From NCBI GenBank assembly GCA_014925825.1, contig JACGCK010000061.1:62001-126000 (forward strand): DNA of 64,000 bases, in the 5' to 3' direction. A model generated the notes under the pieces. The model worked only from the letters and a program-made list of their open reading frames with translations. It did no database searches and had not been told where the DNA came from. Below are positions 33,401 through 44,782 of this stretch, piece by piece. The stretch comes from Pholiota molesta (taxonomy: Eukaryota; Basidiomycota; Agaricomycetes; Agaricales; Strophariaceae). The translations under genes and the position numbers were made by a program. Numbering within the stretch: the first letter of the stretch is position 1; each line of letters starts with the position of its first letter.

Positions 33401-34664
33401 TGACTACCGCGACGGGTCGAGAGCAGCAGATGAGCTTGTGCGCACGCTTACCTCAGTCTTGTTGGGCGTTGGGCGCATCATGCGCGACGTCAGCACCTCG
33501 ACAGCAAGTGAGATGGGCTCCCCTTCGGTGCATGGACGGAACGCTAGCCTTAGCGAAGACGATCTAGATATCAGGTCTGGAAGTGGGAGTGGGAGGCAGA
33601 GTGCGGCATCGAGGAATAGCTGGGAGCTCGCTCCGCGGGACAGGGAGAGAGATAGAGAAGAGGCCCTAAGACGATTGGATGGAGGCGCGAGGCCAGAGAG
33701 TGTGCTGGCCAGAGCATCGCCTGCGACCTTTCAAAGGCTCCGAGAGCGGGAGCAACTGGAAACACCGCCACCGACGTCTCAATCGAGCATAAGAAATGCT
33801 GGGTCTCGTACTGGGGGTAAAGCAGATGTTTCGGGCACTTTCAGGCGATTGTTCACCCCGCGCGAACAGCGCGAGCAAACCCATGATGGCGGCATGGCCA
33901 CGCACGACTCTCAGGAAACCGTGCAAGCTCCAAGCGTTGAACCTTCTCCAACACCGGCGTCGAAAACAAGACCTTCTGCCCCAGAACGACAACGAACTCT
34001 CACCCCTCTATCCATTCCGAAGCCGTTGCCTATTCTCCCATCAGAGTCGGCGAACCGTAGGCCGAGTGTATCGACTTCCAACAATAGCCTTGAAAAGCCT
34101 ATCCCACGCAAGTCAACCAGCAGAGGAGAAAGACCATCTTTTCCGGTGATTACTAGTCCCAGCTATCCGACCACTGCATTAACACCTCATACTGTATCCA
34201 CCGACTCTGCGTTCCCATTGGCGCGCACCAACTCTGAGAAGTCAACGCGGTCACAAGTGACGTTCTCTCGCCCCTCGACCATGTCTGTATCAGCTGCGCT
34301 GAACGACATCCAGCAACAACACCTTGACGGCGAACGCATGCGCACGAATTCGACCACTAGCTCGAATGCGGAGCCGAGCACCAGCTTTGGCGCAGACAAA
34401 ATGATGCGCACTGTGTCTGCCACAGAGCCAGAACGAGATAACAGAAGGAGGACCATCGGCGCCAGAACGCCTCGTGCTTCCTTGGACTCTAGTCAGCAAC
34501 GTATTTCTGGCGAGCGGGGCACTTTGACCGCAAGTGGGACCCGCCTATCGACTGCAACGGTCCATGCCGCTGATAGGAGTGCCGCTTCGACAATCTTGCA
34601 TCAGAGTGCAGGAGCGAAGCGTGACCATAGGAGGACAGTCACGGATATTTGGCCTCAGGAGTGA
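30456..34664 (+). CDS. Large Ser/Arg-rich, mostly disordered protein of unknown function
   Basis: Two long clean stretches belong together. One, about 31396-32229, is Ser/His/Arg-rich (ALDKLSRLGSPSPVRSNTPN ... QESWK), preceded by an intron with a GTATGC donor and followed by a GTAAGC intron. The other is a 605-codon frame ending at 34664. It holds a helical region of about 120 residues (HTRLLIESLAMFEAQLAKLP, AQGTVYAAERLASMLKLSSA, DVIDIWSRVASDYRDGSRAA), then a long polar tail ending RRTVTDIWPQE. Between them, 32296-32990, the frame slips by -1 several times. Each segment still reads like the same protein, for example VSFRDSPRRVDWSPQDALDQ. The start at ATG 30456 (MDLVFDVQLALPSRRS then a run of Asp) is a guess. 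A cytoskeletal or polarity scaffold would fit such a composition but is speculation. Confidence 0.55.
31831..31852 (+). repeat. (TTCAAA)n coding microsatellite
   Basis: Three to four copies of a hexamer encode alternating Asn-Ser in the Ser-rich protein, next to further Ser codons. It is a likely site of length variation between strains. Confidence 0.85.
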
Positions 34665-35591
34665 GGCTATGCCTGAGTTACATGATTCTTTTTGTGAGTT
34701 CTTTTTCTTCTTGATCAACCTACCTATGCCGGATTGCTTACTTTTTGGCTTAGTTCTTTTATTTCTTGTAAATACCCTTTGGCTGATTGTCGGTCCATCC
34801 ATAAAATTGGGTTACTCGACATTCTGGACTGGTTGTGCACGTTGTTTCTTTTTTGTTTGTTTCCCTCATACCTTTTTGCCTATTTATCCTTTTCTATTCT
34901 CCTTTCAACAGCCTGAAGTTTATCTGCATAGCCCTTCTTCTTTCTCTGTTTCAATCCTCTTTTCTCATTAGCCCTGAACCCCTTATGATACAGCGCAGCC
35001 CGAACTTTTTTTTCTGGTCCGATGCATGAAGATCCGGTGAGCAAGCATAGGCTTGTCTTGAAGACCGCATCCAAGTATTGTATTTCTGTCAATGATGACC
35101 GCCATACTTGTATGTAGCTACCTAATAACGACCCGCGTTCCCTCGTACCTAACATTCTTACAATTATTTCTCACTTAATGTGGCCTCATCTCGGGATGCC
35201 CAATATTCGTTTAAGTAGTACCATTATTTCAAAGGCGCAGGTGATGTCGATGCGTCTCACGCAAGTGTGACATGTGTGACACTGCTCACTTTGACTGCTG
35301 CTCGACGCAGTGACCCAACGAACCTCGACGAACATTCAGGTTCAAAATATTCAAGCTTGACTAAAACTTGACACAGCTGAACCCCAACTTTGACTGGCAG
35401 GCGACGCATGGCGGCCTACATTTGAAAGTGCTCTAAATACAACTCTTTTTCCACCTTCTTCCCAAAACGCGGATCTCGCGCTTTGATGCTCACATGTCCC
35501 GACGAGTCTGTGTGAATAACTTGCAGCATAGTGTTATCACGATAAGCTTGCAGTGGATTAGACGCATCCTTTTTTGAAACTTTCAGATACC
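34665..35591. other. Intergenic between tandem plus-strand genes
   Basis: The left 350 bases are T-rich with long pyrimidine runs, consistent with a 3' untranslated region. The right part is the upstream region of the HyuA-DUF917 gene. I see no additional gene. Confidence 0.45.
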
Positions 35592-38500
35592 ATGGTTCTA
35601 TCAAGTGGGACAGCGCACAAGTATCGCATTGGTGTCGATGTTGGAGGTAGGTTTGTTTATCTTCTCTTGCAAATACTAAACATCTAATTGCAGCTTCTTT
35701 GCGTGCTACAGGAACGAATACGGACAGTGTAATTATTGACATAACACAACGCGACGATCCCACCACCCGAGGCGTTATTGCATCTTTCAAACATGCCACT
35801 ACGCCTAATGTGACAACGGGTATTGAAGGAGCTGTGCGCGAGGTCCTCCAGGCTTCGGGAATTGATCCAGGGTGTGAAGACATACTGGGATTGACGATTG
35901 GAACTACGGTAGGATTTCAGAATCTGCAAAGAATCTGCGTAGCTGGGTCTTATTTCTTTTGTTTCTACTTTTCGAAATTTTTAGCATTTTATCAACGCCG
36001 TCGTCCAATTGGATTCTACACGATTGGCGAAGGTGGCCGTTATCCGTCTCGCAGCCCCGTATACGACTGAATGTCCATCGGTATGTCAGTTAATGCAAAA
36101 CCCCTTTCACTATATCTATATATCTGCCTTCACGATGAATTTATTCGACTTCGTATGTAGTTCATCGACTTCCCAAAAGACCTAAAGGAGCTTCTCGAGG
36201 GACATACAGCTATCATTCATGGAGGACTGCAAATGTATTCCATTTCTCGTCTGACCGATAACTCTCATCAATATATACCTGTACAGTGATGGCCGCACCA
36301 TAAACGACATTCAAGAATCAGAACTGCTAAACCAAGCTCGCATCATCGAGAAAAAAGGCTTGAAGAATATCGCACTCGTCGGTATATGTAAACACGTTCT
36401 TCCACATCCTCTGCGTTACCAGATAATTGATTACCTTTGTCATAGACTCTCCGTTGGATGTCGACGGCAAACAAGAATATAGAGCGAGGGATATTCTGAA
36501 GGAAGCATTAGGTGACGATGTTAATATCGTATGCTCATGCGATGGTAAGTAGATTCTCATATCAACCTCTTTGCAATTTTTCCACTCACCTCTATTGCCA
36601 GTTGGCCATGTGGGCTTTCTAGAACGCGAGAACGCATCAATCCTCAATGCATCCATCACCGCTTTTGCACAGCGTACAATACGCGGATATCGACGGGCCC
36701 TCAGGCGGTTGGGGATTAAATGTGGCTTGTATTTGACGCAGGTGCACCTCCTTCGTCTACGCAGGCACAACGCCTTCCTGATTCCATCGATTTATAGAAT
36801 GACGGCACATTGACGACCGCAGAGGAGGCTGCGCGGCTGCCTATCAAGACCTTTGCCAGCGGAGCAACTAATTCGATGCGGGGCGCATCGTATCTTGCTG
36901 GCGTGGATCTTGTAAGCAGAGAGACGAATCGATTCAGTACGGATGATAGCGAAGGAAAGAGAAGTGGCAAGAGCATGATCGTAGTTGATGTTGGCGGCAC
37001 AACTACAGACGTCGGTGTCCTACTTCCTAGCGGCTATCCGAGGCAAGCAGCGGCATTTATTGAAGGTGTGTTTTCAAATAAAATATTGTGACTTTTCTCA
37101 GTCTGTAATTGTGATGGTAGTTGCGGGCGTACGAACCAAGTATGTTCAAGTCTCCACCGAATTCTCAAATGCTGAACTCATATACAATAACAGCTTTTCA
37201 ATGCCAGATGTGCAATCCATCGGTCTCGGTGGAGGATCGCGCGTGCGCAAGTTGGATGGTGGCCGAATAAGTGTTGGACCTGATTCAGTAGGCCATTACG
37301 TGGGTTCTAAAATACCGTTCCGAACATCGTATACGTGTACTCATTTATTGGACTTTTTTCCCCCAGCTCACACGCGATAGTTTGGTATTCGGTGGCACAC
37401 AGCTAACAGCGACAGACGTTTCTGTACGCGCAAGTGGGCTTGCAGTCGGCGACCTGGAAAAGTCAGCCAGCTAGATGAGGAGGTGGTGAAGAAGGCACAC
37501 ATCAATGTGAAGCGATTGCTTGAAGTGCGTACCCCGCGATGTTAAGTTGCTGTGCCTTGGTTTACCTCAAAGGGCTCCCCTTCGTACAGAATGCGATCGA
37601 TCGGATGAAGACCTCTCCAGAAGATTGCGATGTTCTCCTTGTGGGCGGCGGCTCTATCATTGCGCCTTCTGCACTGAAAGGGGTCAAGAAATTATGTATG
37701 TCCCTTCCATTCTGTCAGCCGAAATACATGTCCTCATTTGCAAAATCTATACAGAATACCGAAGCACCATGAAGTCGCGAACGCGGTTGGTGCCGCCATT
37801 GCCAGCGTGTCAGGCGAAGTGGACACCATCGAGATCCTGCAAGGCCGCAGTCTTGCCGAGGCAGTTGAGCAGATTAAACAACGAGCAATCGACGAGGCCA
37901 TCAGAACTGGAGCTGTGAGAGGAAGCGTAGGAGTCGTAGATGTCAACATTCTGCCTGTCCAGGTGCGCCGTCTCCTCTTCGTCTTCATCGCCTTGAACCT
38001 TGCATGAGAACTTACGTTCGACTGTTGTGGATAGTATGTGACAAACCAGGCGACAAGAATCATCGTCAGAGCTGTCGGCGAGCTTGGACAGGACGGCAGC
38101 ATAACCTCTAAAACCTTTTGGATGTGGATAGTGGTTTAGAAGAGTTAAATGCGGAGGATGATGAGGCCGAGGCAGACCCTGTCATCCGTGTCCCGGCGCC
38201 CAAGGAGCTAATTGACTATGTAAATTATAAACCAAAGATTGAGGGTAAGGAATGGGTGCTGTCTGAGACTGATTTGTGTGGGTACTCTATTTTAGATTAT
38301 TGACTTGTGTCGGAACTGAAAGTTGGCTTTATGCATGTGTAGTTTTCATCATGGAAGGATGCGGTATCTTGGGAACGGTTTGTCATTTCATGGCATTGGG
38401 TGCTATGTGATATACTCATCCTATGGTATATAGGGCGGCGGAGGCTCTCCATACCCTGCCTATCTGATTTGTCGGCAAATCCTGCGCGATGGTGGCTCCA

Positions 38501-40251
38501 TCCGCATCATCGATCATACCGCACTGCCAGACGACGCCGTTCTTGCACGCGGAGGATTCATGGGCTCGCCCTCTGTGGGTTCCGAGCGTATCAGGAGTGG
38601 GGCGCACTTAAGGATGGCGGGGCTCGAGTTGGCGAAGTATTGTGGGGTCACAGAATTCGGGGCAACCTTATGGTTCGTAGATCCCTTGCATTTTTTTTCC
38701 CAACTTGCTCAAAGTAGCGCAACATTTTTTTTGCGTGTTTAGTGATGAAATTGGGGGGAGTAATGGGATGCAGTCGTTGCAGATGACCAAGTATACAGTC
38801 TTATTTGATGATCTAAAAGCCTATCAAGCGTTGAGCATTTCCCCCTTTCAGGTATTATGGCGTTCCAGCCCTGGACGGCGATCTTATGGGTCGGGGTGAG
38901 TATCCCCATTATCACGATAGACAGATCTAATCCAGTGAATAGCATACCCAATGCTTAATCAGGTGTTGCCTGGTAAGCCATTAATTTATTACACCCAGCT
39001 ACTTTTCTAATGACATTATTCAATAGCGGTCTATGATAGCTAATGCGTAATGAATGTCTCCTTTGAGATTAAATCTTGATAAATGTTTATTATAGGCTGA
39101 TCCCATGTTCTTTGAATGATGAATAATAACACAGTTGTGAGTATTGAACTGATTTCATCGGAACTGTTAATTCAGGAAGATGTTGACCCCCTTTCTAACT
39201 CTTCAGTTGTTAACACCGTGAAGAACGACCATTTTGTCGAGTCATCATGCGAGTTGTTACCACAGAGATGGGCTCGTCAGCTGCCCTGTGTCCCCGCCAT
39301 TAGCGCTACGTGATGCCAGAGACTATGGTGTTACGCGCAGTCAAAGCCAGGCATGGAGAATGGGAAGAGCTGTTGCGATCTGCAGGCAAATGAAGTTTGT
39401 TTCATTGTCATCATTCTATTTCTGCGAACTGGCTAAACATCAGTTTTCTGTTCATAGTGACTTAAAAGGCGTGTCTAGAGAGATACTGAGCTGCCGAGGA
39501 TCTTGGAAGATCATGACGTTCCAGGTATATTTCCGAGCATGTTGAACACCGACCGCTATTCGTCGCCAGGAGTCGCGTGGTTTACATGGGGCAGGTGCGC
39601 ATCGCGCGATTAAGAGCAGACGAGTTGGAGGATGTGGATGAAGGGGCTGATGATATCTCGTCCGACGATGAGGACGGTGCTACGATGCTCATCCCTTTTC
39701 AGAATGAAAACCTCTGTGCGTATGTGGAGAGTACCAACCCAGATATGACTATTAATAGAAAGGTACAAACTCTCGCTACCATCTCTGAGCCCGACATGAC
39801 AGCGGCGGACAAAAACAGGTTGTTGCGAGTGTCCCGGACTTGATAACAATTCTCGATTCGCAGAGTGGGTCGCACCTCGGGACTCCTGAATGTACGTGGA
39901 TAGACTCAAAGCCGTTCTAGTCCTTTATTCTGAGGCTAAATTCATCTCCGTGGTGTTTGCAGACTCATACGGACTTCGGGTGACAGGTGAGATCCTCTGC
40001 TCTATCGTTCATTTGGGTATAATTTTTACATTTGCGTATTTGATACGTAGTCATTGCACTTGCTGGCCATCCTCTCTGGCGCTCTGATGTTGGCTTGAAG
40101 GTTGGCGGACCAGCGGCATTTGGGTAAATATTCCAGAATAGCCTTCATTTGTTGTATTACAGCTGAAGCAGTTGACAGACTGGATCACGAATTTGTTCCG
40201 ATAGGAGATTATACAGAGCCTCGGTCTGTCATAGAGGAGTATGGGATATAA
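35592..40251 (+). CDS. Hydantoinase/oxoprolinase (HyuA)-DUF917 fusion protein
   Basis: The first half belongs to the hydantoinase A/5-oxoprolinase family, ATP-using ring-opening amidohydrolases. It begins MVLSSGTAHKYRIGVDVGG and continues after an intron with TNTDSVIID, then SFKHATTPNV, LGLTIGTT, FINAVVQ, FPKDLKELLEGH, VGHVGFLERENASILNASI and VVDVGGTTTDVGVL (phosphate-binding loop). It ends with IGLGGGSRVRKLDGGRISVG. The second half is DUF917 (S-methyl thiohydantoin desulfurase-like): a GGGGSPYPAY motif, SERIRSGAHLRMAGLELAKY, then YGVPALDGDLMGR, GVTRSQSQAWRMGRAVAICR, RIARLRADELEDVDEGADDI and finally the TAA at 40249. Total length near 950-1,000 residues with many introns, as is usual for this fungal fusion. 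Apparent -1 slips occur near 37462 and 39296. Substrate not established; probably a cyclic amide or thiohydantoin. Confidence 0.83.
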
Positions 40252-41293
40252 TGTATGTTTGCGTCCTTCCATGACGTTGTTAGATTACTTGCTGTTTGCG
40301 GCTGATATGTATGTCTGCGTTAACTCATTTTTGTTGCGAAGAAACTAATGTGCATCCTTACAGCATAGAACGTTTTTGGGACAAGGATCGATGATGCGCT
40401 TTTCCACTGTTAGAACATATGAGCATGTATTTCGCCTAGGCATGCTCTGAAGAAAACGTACACGAACGAGCTTCTTCATCGGACACAGGCGCTGCCCATG
40501 CGAACGATGCGAAGCAAAGAGAGATGAAGGAAGCAAAACGCATGTTGGGTATTGAAATTTGAAAATGAAAGATGAAGCTTATCCACATTATGGTTCCTCA
40601 CTTTATACTCTGGAACTTGACCCTGAGCATCTGAACAGATGTCCCATTTGCTCTTTAGTTACCCCAGGAAGATGGAGTTTCCCTCCGTTTAGGCAATAGC
40701 AGACATCACCAGACATCACCGATGTCGTTGCGCTGATATCTCTCGTGTTTGAACTCCTGGGGTCTAGCGTTTAGATGCGGCAATAATCGGTGTTCGCTAC
40801 ATGGGCTATCCGCCCTGCAAATTCAATAAGTTGCAAACGGGTTAATAGCTGTTAATGGTCATCGGGCTCTCCTTGTTTTCTCGGTCAGGGGAACTTATGA
40901 CTCAGATAAGGAGTATACGTATCTTTGAATTGTATTCAGTATATATTGTTGGAGATGTAGTGCATATTTCGTTATCTTATAACATTGTTAGAACCTGTTT
41001 AATCATGGGATTAATTCAACGGGCGTCTTATATCAGACGCTTGACCATCTACATGATTGTAGAATAAATATATAGTCTCCTACTTCGTGCTTTCCACTGT
41101 AGGTATGTAGTACACACGCAGTTGACTTACAATTCTCCACTATCGTATGAACCACGCTATGTTGCATACCATCAGGTCCATCATATTGATGATGGAGTCA
41201 TACTTTCGATTTGGGTATATTTTCAGCAAGATCACAGGTGCTAGCAGGTGCTAGCGCTAGCAACCAAACACCTGTTTTCGACGAACCACAATC
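40252..41293. other. Intergenic, upstream of RidA
   Basis: No supported gene. A short direct repeat (CAGACATCAC twice) lies near 40701. The region ends with the palindromic repeat described separately. Confidence 0.4.
41235..41261. promoter_or_regulatory. Direct repeat plus palindrome just upstream of RidA
   Basis: CAGGTGCTAG occurs twice in tandem (41235-41244 and 41245-41254) and the second copy runs into the perfect palindrome GCTAGCGCTAGC (41250-41261). It sits about 33 bases before the RidA start codon, so it may be a factor-binding site or lie in the 5' leader. A regulatory role is inference. Confidence 0.35.
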
Positions 41294-41683
41294 ATGTCAA
41301 CCCAGAGGCACAAAACCTCTAACCCATACGAAGACAAGTTCGGATACTCTCGCGCTGTCCGAAAAGGACCCTTCATCTTCGTCTCGGGCACAACCTCCAT
41401 CGACACGAGCACCGGCACGGTGTTATATCCCAAATCCGCGTATGATCAGACGCTGAAGATCTTCTCCGAGATCGTGTTGGCGATCGAGGCTCTTGGAGGG
41501 ACGAAGAATGACGTAGTGCGCCTACGCATGTTTGTTGCAGAGGAGAAAGATTCCGAGGGCGTGAGCAAGGCTTTGAAGGAGGTCTTTGGGAGTGTTGCTC
41601 CTGCGGCGACGATGGTGTTTGGGATGAGTTTCGTGAGCTCCGAGATGAGGGTGGAGATCGAAGCAGACGCTGCTGTGTTATAA
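41294..41683 (+). CDS. RidA/YjgF/Hmf1-family protein
   Basis: A single-exon gene of 129 codons, the normal family length. RidA proteins hydrolyse reactive enamine/imine intermediates released by pyridoxal-phosphate enzymes; in fungi they act in cytosol or mitochondria. Visible features are FGYSRAVRKGPFIFVSGTTS (the conserved V-SGT strand), TLKIFSEIVLAIEALGGTKN, and DVVRLRMFVAEEKD with the conserved RxRMFV arginine, followed by VFGSVAPAATMVFGMSFVS and a final VEIEADAAV, the typical VEIEAxA ending. There is no obvious mitochondrial presequence. The first ATG is used; the upstream region is compact. The 3' end lies 158 bases from the end of the convergent MFS gene. Confidence 0.92.
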   Translation: MSTQRHKTSNPYEDKFGYSRAVRKGPFIFVSGTTSIDTSTGTVLYPKSAYDQTLKIFSEIVLAIEALGGTKNDVVRLRMFVAEEKDSEGVSKALKEVFGSVAPAATMVFGMSFVSSEMRVEIEADAAVL

Positions 41684-41840
41684 GTAGGAAGAGAAATCTC
41701 GGAGGCGACAGACACAGGCAGATATATGTCGTGTTCATTTTGGTTGTCAAGAAGTTCGATGGTAATGAGCAGATATCATATGTAGAAAAAATGCAAAACG
41801 TGGTACACATGCAGGAAACGAATGCCAATGGAGTCAAGTG

Positions 41841-44555
41841 TCAGCAGCGGAATCGAAAGCGAAATGTTCGTGAATCAATGTACAATGGTTCTTCCAGCCT
41901 TGCCTTTCCCGCCTGCGCTATCACCACACCCTCCTTCAGTAACAGCACACAAAACCCAGCGATGGCAAAAATCACGACGCTGGTGTATACAGGGACGTTC
42001 GGCTCATCATCAGAGGTATCCTCCGAGTAACGGAGCAATCATGCCTCCTCTATGTCGCCCGAAAGGTTGATCAGCGCTGAGAAGGAAACTCTGATTAAAA
42101 AACTTACATGCGTGAAGCGCAGAAGCAATACCGCAAGCAGTTCCTCGAACTGAAATCGCAGTTTGTCAGCATGATCTTCGCGAATCAAGAGCAACGGCAT
42201 ACCTTGAGTCCCAAAAATCTCTGGGTCCAGCCATACAAAACAGCCCACATGGCCTATAAAATCAGCATTAGCATTCGTCATTATCACGTAAAAATGGTGA
42301 TATAAGGAACGACTGTGGCACTCAGACTGATCCCTATAGTACTCAGCCTTACAGCCCACGTTGATGTCACAAGGCGAATACTACACAAAAGAATGCAGTG
42401 ATAAATGTACTCCCAGCGAGTGACCATCTTCGGCCTAGGGGGGATTCTATCAAATAGGCACCGAGCTGGACAAGATGATAATAAAAATTAGTTTCAAGGA
42501 CTATCGGAATTTAACATAAGACACATACCAGCGCTCCAGGACATCCTCCAAGAGTGAAAATTGTCACGTCCCAGAGACTCTGCTCTAGCGTTTGCGGCTC
42601 CCCAGGTCCTACTCTTGTTTCCAACAGTTTCGGAAGGAAGACGTTGAACATAGTATATGCTGAAAACATACCACCATGAGCAACACAGTATTGGAGACGC
42701 ATATACGAACAGCCGACTTACCGAGAGACATGGCCCACCAAGCAGCCCAAACCAATAATGTCGTTCTTAGCCATTCCGGTGAGAGTACCATTGCTACTCT
42801 TCCCCACCACGCCCCCAAAGGTCTCCTCACCCAGCGAGGAACCAATCTATACATCCTGCGCTCGTATATAGATGAAATCCGTGACGCATTTGACGATCGG
42901 CGTCTCGTTTGTCTGGTATTTGGATTTTCATCCGAGAGCAGTTCCCCAGTATCTGGTCTCGTAGGGGTAAGCGGCGGCGAGGCATCGTCACTGCCGAAAC
43001 TTCGACGAGGTGGGAAGGTCGTCGCCACAGGTGTCTCGAATTTATGTGAACCCAACTTGGTCGGGGTCTCTCCAGTGGCCGCATACGCCGTAACCAGCGC
43101 AGCTCGGGAGTTTCCTCCAATATTCTCGTTGCTTGTCTTTCGAGGTGGTGACGGAACGGCGCTATCTTCAAGGACACTTGCGTCTAATACTGTCGTCGAA
43201 TTCGCACGCTGACGCGTTTCCGGTCCTGAGGGCTCAGTTCCAATGGATGATGCCTCAAAGATGGGATCAGCGATATGAGGGTGATGGTCGCGTACGTCTG
43301 CGAGCTCGACTTCGAGGTCCGAGCCATTGAAGCGGGAGATCATCTGCAGGGATTTGACGGCTTCTTGCGGACGTCCGGCGTGTACTAGATAGCGCGGTGA
43401 TTCATGCAGGCGGAAGAAGACCATGCGGGCTATAAACATGAATAAGGTCTACGTAGGGCGGTTAGCGTGGACTGAGTCACTGGATATTAATGATGGAAGC
43501 AGACGTACAATAAGTCCAAGGGACATAAGTAGATATCTCCAGCCCTGGTTCTGGGCATCTACGTCACAGGGAACGGTTGAGCCGGATGGGCAGGAGTTGC
43601 GCGGAAGAACCAGTAATGCGACGAATGCTGAGAGAACGGCGCCAAAGGAAAAGAAGATGGATAGTGCGGTAACTAGATATTGCTTTTCCTTAGGCATGTG
43701 CTCCAAAAGGAGAGTGCCATCCGTAGGCATGGATCCCTAGCAAACAGATGAGGTGATTAGATATTGGTCGTGTCGAAAACAATGTTTGCACGACTCACTC
43801 CAACAGAACTTCCAAGGAAAAAAAGAGTGACGCATAGAGTGGTAAAAGAGTTGGCGAAGCAGGTCAGAAGTCCAATACAGCAGTGAAAAAGAGCGTGGCA
43901 TTGAAAGCAGTACTTCTGCCCATAACGTCGGAGCCTGCATTTGAGGTGAATAAATGCAGCATGATCTCAAAAGAAAATTTACGCACATGTTCCCCATCCA
44001 ACAGCACCAATCATCATCCCACCAAACATAGACGAGGAAAGAGCTCCAATATAACTGTCAGGAACTAATCAAGGGAGGATGAGACCGCGTGAAGCCGTGC
44101 TCAGACAACCAGACGCGCCTGAATAGTGTTGTTGTATTCGAGGAAGGGCTATTGCGATGGCTTGTATCCACATCTAATAAGCGGTTCATAGAAGGCTTCA
44201 CTTGGATACTGTTCAAACGCACATTGTCGGCCATCCACCCTGCAGAAAGAAGTTAAGAACGCTGTGCTCGACGTCATACATTTGGTATACTGACCAAACC
44301 CACATAACGACAGCAGTGTCCACTGGTAGCTTCCCATCCCTATTCGATCTATAGTTCTATCGAGCTGCATTTGTGAAATGAGCAGCAGTTCATTGCGCGG
44401 CTTGAGAAACCAAAAAACGCACTGGGGTCCGACCGTCATAGTCCTCGGCGAGTAAGTAGTCTTGCTGCTCGACATCGTCGTCCTCATCTGCATATACTGT
44501 GGAAATCGCAGAGTCTGGAAAGAGGACGGTGGCATCTGAAGAATGGGCAATCATT
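41841..44555 (-). CDS. MFS transporter (SV2-like) with long central cytoplasmic loop
   Basis: A major facilitator with two sets of six membrane segments. It begins MIAHSSDATVLFPDS (start 44553-44555), with an acidic N-terminus (YADEDDDVEQQDYLLAEDYD). A 58-nt intron then leads to LDRTIDRIGMGSYQWTLLSL, the usual start of the first membrane segment in this family. The conserved loop after segment 2 reads GAVGWGTCSDVMGRSTAFNA. Segments 3-6 include FLGSSVGGSMPTDGTLLLE and ESPRYLVHAGRPQEAV, with the PESPR-like turn. A Ser/Arg-rich loop of about 200 residues precedes the second half (TTLLVWAAWWAMSLAYTMFN, TIFTLGGCPGALLG and a last segment SVVIFAIAGFCVLLLKEGV). About ten introns. Substrate unknown; related fungal transporters move small organic or inorganic anions or sugars. 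Confidence 0.82.
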
Positions 44556-44782
44556 ACATCTATATAAGTTGGGGCAAAGGAAGGAGTGTAAGTAGAGAGA
44601 GTTGTTGGTCTTCCAAATATAGCGGCGGATTATAAATTGCCAAATTCGGTATAATTATGACCCCTCCATTTATTCATGCTGACTCCCAAATAAATCACAC
44701 ATTCAAAGCTATATACACTGACTACGTTTGTAACGAAAAAACAAGATGTCAAATGGCGTTGGCAAAGCACACCTTTCGTCGT

